A stretch of 64,000 nucleotides of DNA from Streptomyces sp. HUAS YS2. GTDB taxonomy: Bacteria > Actinomycetota > Actinomycetes > Streptomycetales > Streptomycetaceae. The first letter of the stretch is position 1. Every line of letters begins with the position of its first letter. Positions 43,362-49,805 of the stretch are shown piece by piece. The stretch lies in contig NZ_CP137573.1 of assembly GCF_033343995.1 (NCBI RefSeq), forward strand, positions 5,179,001-5,243,000, written 5' to 3'. Under the pieces are notes generated by a model. It saw only the letters and a program-made list of their open reading frames with translations. It was not told the origin of the DNA and searched no databases. The translations under genes were made by a program, and so were the position numbers.

Positions 43362-43845
43362 AGGGACCGAGGTGCGGTGAGAGTTTCTCTACTTCATCAA
43401 GGCACCCACCGCGCACGGCGCGGTGCGCGCGGCCCGTCGTCCGGGCCTGCGCTCCTGTCTACGCCCCGCTCCAGCCCGGCCGCCGTCCGCACGCCTGACG
43501 GCTCGGGTTGATGGGCGGGAAGAACCACGACGTGGCTGGAGCGAGTGCGCGACGTGCCGGCCAGGGCGATGCCTCCGGCGGGGGCGCTCAGGCTCCGGGA
43601 TGGACGGGGCCTGTGGGCGTCTGCCGGCAGCGTCGTGGTGGAGGTGAGGGGCTCCCATCCCGTCTGCCATCGACCCAGGCAGAGCCGAGCAGACACGGGC
43701 CCTGGCGTCCAGGTCGTTCGTACAGTGGCGCGCTCCACCTGGACGCCAGGACCCGCGTCCGCTCCACGGTGTGTGGGTCGACGGCAGACGGGATGGGAGC
43801 TGGGCGAGCTTTGGGCGAGGGAGCCCGGTGACCCGCTGTGCCGTG
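43362..43845. other. 484-bp gene-free region at the right of the AICE
   Basis: No credible gene lies between the Nudix and ATPase genes. The second half is filled by a nested inverted repeat (43651-43800). The first part is plain GC-rich DNA without recognisable promoter, although the Nudix gene and the convergent ATPase gene both end here, so terminators would be expected. Confidence 0.6.
43651..43800. repeat. Nested inverted repeat, 150 bp
   Basis: The outer arms 43651-43677 and 43774-43800 are complementary over 27 bp with one mismatch (GCTCCCATCC...CGACCCA). Inside, 43697-43714 and 43737-43754 pair over 18 bp with one mismatch (core CCTGGCGTCCAGGT). The two stems are separated by 19-bp unpaired arms and capped by a 22-base loop, forming a cruciform-scale structure. 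Confidence 0.9.
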
Positions 43846-45228
43846 TTACGCGGGATCGTCTCCCTTTCGCTTTAGCTGGTATGCGTACCCGCGACCAGCC
43901 GTTCCTGGTTTATGCTCGATTTCGCCTGCTTCGATAAGAGTCTCGAAGATTTTCTTCATTTTGCTCTCGCTGCCGATCCCGGTCAATTTGCGAGCCTGCT
44001 CGTTCTTGATGGAATCATTGTCGTTCAGGTACTCCACCACCTGTTGGGCAGGGGAAGCGAGACTTTCATGTCGAACGGTTACCAGGACTGAATTAACACC
44101 CTCGGTGATGATAGGAGAGCGAAGGTTCAGTTTCTTCATCGACTCGAAGGCCGTGTTGAGGCCCTCGCCCACGTCCTTATTCGGTGGATTCGGGAATCGA
44201 TTCAAATGGCGAACAAGGTACGGGTTCCTGCTGAGGCGTTCGTCGAGAATGTTGCTGGTCGTAATATGGCCCGGCAGTCGTCCTGGGCTCTGGATCTCAA
44301 TTCGATTCTCGAAGATTCGAATGTGGATGTCATCTGTTACTGAGTAGTCCCGGTGAAGCACGGCGTTAGTGATGATCTCGTGCAACGCTTCATGGGGATA
44401 CTTGACGTTGCGAAGGCCATCTTCATCGAGGTATGCCGCCGCAGATACGACCTGGACAGTCCTATCGACAGCGTCATAGATCTGTTTGTAGAGGGCTCCC
44501 TCGATGGTCACAGGGTCCTCGACAAGCCGATCCCGTGACTGCTCCTCGCTGCTGTACCGGTAGATCTTGATCCCGCACCGCTTTGGAAGGCACGCTTGAG
44601 GCTCGTCAGCAAAGAGGAGCGCGGCAGCCACAACCGGATTTCCTGAAACGAGGAGGTGTTGCTTCCTCAGATAGGTTTCTGGCTCTGAAACGGGCACCGC
44701 GCTGAGGAGGTACTCGATAATCGCTTCCGAGTTTGTCACGACGTCTACGCCGATTGGCAGTGTCTCGGACTCGAACGATTCGAGACCCTTTTGCCGGCGG
44801 AGCGCGGTAAGAGCCTCTTCCGAGACTACCGGGACGTTCTGAGCGCTGAGGCGTTTGTAGATCTTCCCATCGGCAGTCTTTCGGATGGTTCGAGATTTTC
44901 TTGCGTTGATGTGCAGGACGTAGCCGGGAAGTTGCTCGGCAAACAGGAACTCCCCGTCAAGGTCTGTCCCGAAAGGAGAGACTTCTTCCAGTGCATGGAC
45001 AAGCTGATTCGCGTCTTCTGGGTCTCCGAATCCGTCCCAGTGGAATCCAGATGCGGTCTCGGTTATACCGATATAGAGGTCCCCTCCGTCTGCATTGCAG
45101 AAGGCGGACACTGCCCGAGCTACCTTCGCGGGTGCGATCCGCTTGTCTTTGAAGTCGATAAAGTGCCCCTCTTGGCGCTCAAGGAGCGTTTCTACCTGCT
45201 CTGTCGAAATCTGCACCGTCTCGAACAA
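43846..45228 (-). CDS. AlbA_2/Schlafen-type ATP-binding protein (candidate cargo, possible defence gene)
   Basis: A protein of about 460 residues, clearly lower in GC than its neighbours. The N-terminal AlbA_2/Schlafen AAA_4 domain has EGHFIDFKDKRIAPAKVARA, then VSAFCNADGGDLYIGITE. The C-terminal half is a GHKL-like ATPase: N-box HEALHEIITNAVLHRDYS, G1-like FENRIEIQSPGRLPGHI, and NPYLVRHLNRF, ending in a winged helix. Such proteins occur as regulators and in defence islands. The start is uncertain: TTG 45228 behind AAGGGG is my choice; GTG 45213 is an alternative. It is convergent with the Nudix gene and lies next to attR. Confidence 0.8.
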   Translation of the reverse strand: MFETVQISTEQVETLLERQEGHFIDFKDKRIAPAKVARAVSAFCNADGGDLYIGITETASGFHWDGFGDPEDANQLVHALEEVSPFGTDLDGEFLFAEQLPGYVLHINARKSRTIRKTADGKIYKRLSAQNVPVVSEEALTALRRQKGLESFESETLPIGVDVVTNSEAIIEYLLSAVPVSEPETYLRKQHLLVSGNPVVAAALLFADEPQACLPKRCGIKIYRYSSEEQSRDRLVEDPVTIEGALYKQIYDAVDRTVQVVSAAAYLDEDGLRNVKYPHEALHEIITNAVLHRDYSVTDDIHIRIFENRIEIQSPGRLPGHITTSNILDERLSRNPYLVRHLNRFPNPPNKDVGEGLNTAFESMKKLNLRSPIITEGVNSVLVTVRHESLASPAQQVVEYLNDNDSIKNEQARKLTGIGSESKMKKIFETLIEAGEIEHKPGTAGRGYAYQLKRKGDDPA

Positions 45229-45510
45229 GACCCCCCCTTTTCGGGTTATTCGCGACTTTCCGTGGAACCTTCGAGGGGGACGCACCCTCGCCGCTCCATG
45301 CTGTGTGGGTCACTAACTCTATGTGTCGACGCGTGGTCGAGGGGCTTGCTCGTGCAAGCCAGGGCGCCGCTTCGGGTGGGCGTGCCGGGCCGTCTGTGGG
45401 CCGTGCGAGGGGGCTCAGGGGCGACCGGGGGCGACCAACGGTGACAGGTCGGCTACGAGGGTGACCCGGGAACGCGCAGGTCAGGGGGTGCCCCGCCTAC
45501 TGGTTCGCCC

Positions 45511-45541
45511 CCGGGGGTGGCGGTCAGGCAAGATGGGGTGT
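45511..45541. other. attR core of the integrated element (31-bp direct repeat)
   Basis: Exact copy of 34206-34236. It ends 34 bp before the ettA start. Between it and the ATPase start (45229-45510) lies 282 bp with a small hairpin GGCTTGC-TCGT-GCAAGCC (45343-45360) and no gene; the ATPase promoter and right-end integrase sites should be here. Confidence 0.93.
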
Positions 45542-45575
45542 ATCTGCCCACTCACTCTTTGCCGGACGGTTTCTC

Positions 45576-47240
45576 TTGGCTGAGTACATCTACACGATGC
45601 GCAAGGCGCGCAAGGCGCACGGCGACAAGGTCATCCTCGATGACGTGACGCTGAGCTTCCTGCCCGGCGCGAAGATCGGTGTGGTCGGCCCGAACGGCGC
45701 CGGTAAGTCCACCGTGCTGAAGATCATGGCGGGTCTTGAGCAGCCGTCCAACGGTGACGCGTTCCTGTCCCCGGGCTACACCGTCGGCATGCTCCTCCAG
45801 GAGCCGCCGCTCGACGAGTCCAAGACGGTCCTGGAGAACGTGCAGGACGGCGCCGCCGAGGTTATGGGGAAGCTGAAGCGCTTCAACGAGGTCGCCGAGC
45901 TCATGGCGACCGACTACTCGGACGCGCTCATGGACGAGATGGGCAAGCTCCAGGAGGACCTGGACCACGCCAACGCGTGGGACCTCGACACCCAGCTGGA
46001 GCAGGCCATGGACGCCCTGGGCTGCCCGCCCGGCGACTGGCCGGTCACCAACCTGTCCGGTGGTGAGCGCCGCCGCGTCGCGCTCTGCAAGCTCCTCCTC
46101 GAGGCGCCCGACCTGCTGCTCCTCGACGAGCCCACCAACCACCTGGACGCCGAGTCCGTGCAGTGGCTGGAGCAGCACCTCGCCAAGTACCCCGGCACCG
46201 TCGTCGCCGTCACCCACGACCGGTACTTCCTCGACAACGTCGCCGAGTGGATCCTCGAGCTCGACCGCGGCCGCGCCCACCCGTACGAGGGCAACTACTC
46301 CACCTACCTCGACGCCAAGGCCAGCCGCCTCAAGGTCGAGGGCCAGAAGGACGCCAAGCGTGCGAAGCGTCTGAAGGAGGAGCTGGAGTGGGTCCGCTCC
46401 AACGCCAAGGGCCGTCAGGCCAAGTCCAAGGCCCGTCTCGCCCGGTACGAGGAGATGGCGGCCGAGGCCGACAAGATGCGGAAGCTGGACTTCGAGGAGA
46501 TCCAGATCCCGCCGGGCCCGCGTCTGGGCTCGATCGTCGTCGAGGTCAACAACCTCTCCAAGGCCTTCGGCGAGAAGGTCCTGATCGACGACCTGTCCTT
46601 CACGCTGCCCCGTAACGGCATCGTCGGCGTCATCGGCCCGAACGGCGCCGGCAAGACCACGCTGTTCAAGATGATCCAGGGCCTGGAGCAGCCGGACTCC
46701 GGCGACATCAAGGTCGGCGAGACCGTCAAGGTCTCGTACGTCGACCAGGGCCGCGCCAACATCGACCCCAAGAAGACGCTGTGGGCCGTCGTCTCCGACG
46801 AGCTGGACTACATCAACGTCGGCCAGGTCGAGATGCCGTCGCGGGCGTACGTCTCCGCGTTCGGCTTCAAGGGCCCGGACCAGCAGAAGCCGGCCGGCGT
46901 GCTCTCCGGCGGTGAGCGCAACCGCCTCAACCTCGCGCTCACCCTCAAGCAGGGCGGCAACCTGCTGCTTCTCGACGAGCCGACCAACGACCTCGACGTC
47001 GAGACCCTGTCCTCGCTCGAGAACGCGCTCCTGGAGTTCCCCGGCTGCGCCGTGGTCGTCTCCCACGACCGCTGGTTCCTCGACCGGGTCGCCACGCACA
47101 TCCTCGCCTACGAGGGCGAGTCCAAGTGGTTCTGGTTCGAGGGCAACTTCGAGTCGTACGAGAAGAACAAGATCGAGCGCCTCGGCGCGGACGCGGCCCG
47201 TCCGCACCGTGCCACGTACAAGAAGCTGACCCGGGGCTGA
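45576..47240 (+). CDS. ettA: Energy-dependent translational throttle protein (ABC-F ATPase)
   Basis: A 554-residue ABC-F protein with two ATPase domains and no membrane segment. Walker A GPNGAGKST near 39 and GPNGAGKTT near 354; signatures LSGGERRRV and LSGGERNRL; Walker B LLLLDEPTNHLD and LLLLDEPTNDLD. The start MAEYIYTMRKARKAHGDK and the inter-domain linker with the Arg/Lys-rich arm are EttA-specific. EttA binds the ribosomal E site and gates elongation by energy state. The start is TTG 45576. Its upstream DNA has been replaced by the AICE right end. Confidence 0.95.
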   Translation: MAEYIYTMRKARKAHGDKVILDDVTLSFLPGAKIGVVGPNGAGKSTVLKIMAGLEQPSNGDAFLSPGYTVGMLLQEPPLDESKTVLENVQDGAAEVMGKLKRFNEVAELMATDYSDALMDEMGKLQEDLDHANAWDLDTQLEQAMDALGCPPGDWPVTNLSGGERRRVALCKLLLEAPDLLLLDEPTNHLDAESVQWLEQHLAKYPGTVVAVTHDRYFLDNVAEWILELDRGRAHPYEGNYSTYLDAKASRLKVEGQKDAKRAKRLKEELEWVRSNAKGRQAKSKARLARYEEMAAEADKMRKLDFEEIQIPPGPRLGSIVVEVNNLSKAFGEKVLIDDLSFTLPRNGIVGVIGPNGAGKTTLFKMIQGLEQPDSGDIKVGETVKVSYVDQGRANIDPKKTLWAVVSDELDYINVGQVEMPSRAYVSAFGFKGPDQQKPAGVLSGGERNRLNLALTLKQGGNLLLLDEPTNDLDVETLSSLENALLEFPGCAVVVSHDRWFLDRVATHILAYEGESKWFWFEGNFESYEKNKIERLGADAARPHRATYKKLTRG

Positions 47241-47247
47241 TCGGTTC

Positions 47248-47673
47248 ATGGCTCGCCACATCTACAGCTGCCCCCTGCGCTGGTCGGACATGGACGCCTT
47301 CGGGCACGTCAACAACGTCGTCTTCCTGCGGTACCTGGAAGAGGCGCGGATCGACTTCATGTTCCGGCTGGCGCCGGGCGACGGCTCGCCGTCGTTCTCC
47401 GGCGGGTCCGTCGTGGCCCGGCACGAGATCGACTACAAGCGGCCGCTGGTGCACCGGCACGCGCCGGTCACCATCGAGTCGTGGGTGACGAAGATAGGCG
47501 CGGCGTCGCTGACGATCGCGTACGAGATCAAGGACCCGGACGTCACGTACGTCCGCGCCTCGACCGTCGTCGTCCCCTTCGACATGGAGGCCCAGCGGCC
47601 GCGCCGGATCTCCGCGGAGGAGCGCTCCTTCCTGGAGGAGTACGTGGACGACGGGATGTCCTCCGCCGCATGA
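47248..47673 (+). CDS. Acyl-CoA thioesterase (4HBT hotdog fold)
   Basis: A 141-residue single-hotdog protein. WSDMDAFGHVNNVVFLRYLEEARIDFM at residues 12-38 is the 4-hydroxybenzoyl-CoA thioesterase signature with the active-site Asp in the DAFGHVNN motif, followed by HEIDYKRPLVHRHAPVTIESWV. It should hydrolyse an acyl-CoA; the chain is unknown. It begins 7 bp after ettA and overlaps the next gene by 4 bp, so the three form one operon. Confidence 0.9.
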   Translation: MARHIYSCPLRWSDMDAFGHVNNVVFLRYLEEARIDFMFRLAPGDGSPSFSGGSVVARHEIDYKRPLVHRHAPVTIESWVTKIGAASLTIAYEIKDPDVTYVRASTVVVPFDMEAQRPRRISAEERSFLEEYVDDGMSSAA

Positions 47674-48326
47674 GCGTGATCGCGCCGCTGCACTTCGCCG
47701 ACGCCAGGGAGGCGGCGGACCTCGCCGCCTTCCTGGGCCGGCTGCTCCGCTACGACCGGGCCGCGGCCGTCCGCCTCCAGGCGGGCGGCGGGGCGCTCGC
47801 CGTGTTCGGGCGGCCGCCGTCGTTCGAGGTCCTCGCGATCCGTACGGCGCGGCTGGCGGACGTGGTGGAGCTGGACGTGACCGTGTCCGCCGGTGAACTC
47901 CTCGAAGGCATCGAGGAGTCGGCCGGCAAGGCGGTCGTGCCGGGCGCGGTCACCGGGCCGCCGTGGGCGGGCGTGCTGCCGCCGCGGGGCGGCTGGGCGC
48001 CGGTCGAGGGCGTGCCGGGCGCCCCCGCGCTGCGGGCCGTCGTGGCGGCGGCGGTCGCGGAGTTCCGTGCGCGGGACCAGGCGTTGCCGCAGGAGCGGCG
48101 GAACCGGGCGGAGCGGGACCGCATCGGCCGCGACATCTGGTCGCGGACCGTCGCGGACACGGGGCTCCCGCTGCGGGCCGTGCACGCCGCGCAGTCGCTG
48201 GGCTTCCTGCCCCCGCACGAGGTCCCGGTGTCCCTGCTGGCCGCCGGCCCCTGGCTCCGCCTCCGCACCCCGTACGGCTCCGTCGCCCTCCGCACGACCC
48301 CCACCCTGACCCTCACCCCGTCCTGA
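47670..48326 (+). CDS. Conserved hypothetical protein downstream of the thioesterase
   Basis: A 218-residue protein with no motif I recognise. It is Ala/Arg-rich with alternating helices and strands; notable parts are LHFADAREAADLAAFLGRLLRYDRAAAVRLQ, PPWAGVLPPRGGW and a C-terminal TPYGSVALRTTPTLTL strand. Its ATG overlaps the thioesterase stop. Coding is supported by codon bias and the tight overlap. Confidence 0.75.
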   Translation: MSVIAPLHFADAREAADLAAFLGRLLRYDRAAAVRLQAGGGALAVFGRPPSFEVLAIRTARLADVVELDVTVSAGELLEGIEESAGKAVVPGAVTGPPWAGVLPPRGGWAPVEGVPGAPALRAVVAAAVAEFRARDQALPQERRNRAERDRIGRDIWSRTVADTGLPLRAVHAAQSLGFLPPHEVPVSLLAAGPWLRLRTPYGSVALRTTPTLTLTPS

Positions 48327-48836
48327 GGCGGTTCTGGCGGTGTTGCGCGGCCGACGCCCCGCACCCCTTGCGGTGCGGCAGCTTCGCGCCGCGGGTGGTG
48401 GTGGCTTGAGGCGCCGCGCCAGCCGCTCCGCGGCTGCGCCGGCCTGGTGTGCGGCAGCTTCGCGCCGCAGGCCCCGCCGTCCGCGCCAGCCTGGTGTGCG
48501 GCAGCTTCGCGCCGCAGGCCCCGCCGTCCGCGCCAGCCTGGTGTGCGGCAGCTTCGCGCCGCCGCCCCCGCCGTCCGCGCCGCCTGGTGGGCGGCAGCTT
48601 CGCGCCGCACGTGTCCTGTCCAGGAGCGACCCTCCAGCAGGCTGCGCCGTCTGCGACCCGCTTGCGGGGCACCTTCGCGTCGCAGGCCCGTGCCGCCCGC
48701 CTGCCGCCGCCCGCGTCGCCCGCGCCACCCTGCTGCACGGCAGCTTCGCGCCGACGGGCCGCACCGCCCGTCCGCTGCCCGCGCCGCCCGGTGGGCGGCA
48801 GCCGCGCCGCCCCTCGCCGGCCCGGCAGCCCCCGCC
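48327..48836. repeat. Array of identical GC hairpins in a 510-bp intergenic region
   Basis: The 18-mer GCGGCAGCTTCGCGCCGC occurs exactly at 48375, 48451, 48498, 48545 and 48591, with variants at 48665 and 48738. Each folds into GCGGC/GCCGC around an eight-base loop. Units 2-5 are tandem copies of a 46-47-bp element whose remaining sequence is also conserved. The region has no credible gene. Confidence 0.88.
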
Positions 48837-49805
48837 CTACCCCTCGTCCTTCGGGTCGTCTCCCCGGGCCGCGTCGTCCGGCCAGACGCCGATGTGGTCG
48901 GGTTCGAGTTCGAGCATGACGCGGTGTTCCATGCCCAGGGTTTCGGTGTAGTCGGCCGGGAGCTGGAGGCGGCCGGCTCGGTCGAGCATGGCGTATTCGC
49001 GGGCTACCAGGGACTCCTGGCCTTCCGCGTCGACCTCGGTGCGGCGGAGGACCTCCGAGGAGGTGCGGCCGTCGCGGATGGCTACCGTGCGGCGGACCTC
49101 GGAGGCGACCGCCTGGTCGTGGGTGACGATCACGATCGTCGTGCCGAGTTCCTCGTTGGCGCGGCGGAAGGCCGCGAAGACCTGTTCGCCGGTGGCCGAG
49201 TCCAGCTCGCCGGTGGGTTCGTCGGCGAGCAGGACCGACGGGTTGTTCGCCAGGGCCACCGCGATCGCGACGCGCTGCTGCTGGCCGCCGGACATCTGGT
49301 GCGGGCGGCGGTCGCGGCAGTCCGCGATGTCGAGCATGGAGAGGAGGGCCTCGGCTCGTTCGGCCTTCGCCTTGCGCTTCGTGCCGCCGCGCAACTGCAT
49401 CGGCAGCGCCACGTTCTGGGCCGCCGTCAGGTACGGGAGCAGGTTGCGCGCCGTCTGCTGCCAGACGAAGCCGACCACGTCCCGCCGGTACCGCAGGCGG
49501 GCCTTCGCGTCCATGGACAGCAGGTCGCAGCCCGCGACCTTCGCCGCGCCCGCCGTCGGCACGTCCAGGCCCGCCAGGATGTTCATCAGCGTGGACTTGC
49601 CCGAGCCCGAGGCGCCCACCAGGGCCATCAGCTCGCCCTCCTTCACCAGCAGGTCCAGGCCCTGGAGGGCCTGCACCTCCACGCCGTCCGTGGTGAAGAT
49701 GCGGACCAGCCGGTCGCAGGCGATCAGGGCGTCGTGCCCGTACGAGGGCCGGTCGCGCCGCGCCGTCGCCCGCTGCTCCAGCTCCGCCAGAGTCGTGTCG
49801 GTCAT
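48837..49805 (-). CDS. ABC transporter ATPase (MacB/LolD type)
   Basis: A 322-residue ATPase. Walker A GASGSGKST near 63, Q-loop VWQQ near 113, signature MSGGQQQRVAIA near 168, Walker B VLLADEPTGELDS near 190 and H-loop IVIVTHD. The VGASGSGKSTL...DEPTGELDS pattern is that of FtsX/MacB exporters. A C-terminal extension (about 235-322) with SLVAREYAMLDRAGRLQLPA is an unusual small beta-rich domain. Its start overlaps the stop of the first permease by 4 bp. Confidence 0.9.
   Translation of the reverse strand: MTDTTLAELEQRATARRDRPSYGHDALIACDRLVRIFTTDGVEVQALQGLDLLVKEGELMALVGASGSGKSTLMNILAGLDVPTAGAAKVAGCDLLSMDAKARLRYRRDVVGFVWQQTARNLLPYLTAAQNVALPMQLRGGTKRKAKAERAEALLSMLDIADCRDRRPHQMSGGQQQRVAIAVALANNPSVLLADEPTGELDSATGEQVFAAFRRANEELGTTIVIVTHDQAVASEVRRTVAIRDGRTSSEVLRRTEVDAEGQESLVAREYAMLDRAGRLQLPADYTETLGMEHRVMLELEPDHIGVWPDDAARGDDPKDEG

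Larger units (their letters stand above)
34206..45541. mobile_element. pSAM2-type actinomycete integrative and conjugative element (AICE), about 11.3 kb
   Basis: Ends are defined by the 31-bp direct repeats. The content is a full AICE: tyrosine integrase and excisionase, rolling-circle RepSA initiator, small transfer/spread proteins, a TraB/FtsK-like translocase, SCO3933-type regulator, KorSA-like GntR repressor, XRE/TPR regulator, Pif-like Nudix protein and a right-end cargo gene. Gene order rep-xis-int with int at the end matches pSAM2. No gene appears broken, so it may be excisable. It is inserted 34 bp upstream of ettA and not in a tRNA gene, which is unusual for the class. Confidence 0.93.

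Noticed and set aside
45343..45360. Terminator between the ATPase gene and attR
   Set aside because: The 7-bp hairpin lies upstream of the ATPase start, not after a gene end, and has no T-run, so it is more likely part of the att or promoter region.
45511..45541. AICE att core as a tRNA 3' end
   Set aside because: The core has no T-arm (GGTTCGA-like loop) or acceptor pairing, and no cloverleaf can be drawn through either junction.
48375..48755. CRISPR array
   Set aside because: The spacers between the repeats are themselves conserved and only 28-29 bp within a tandem unit, spacing is uneven, and no cas gene is present.
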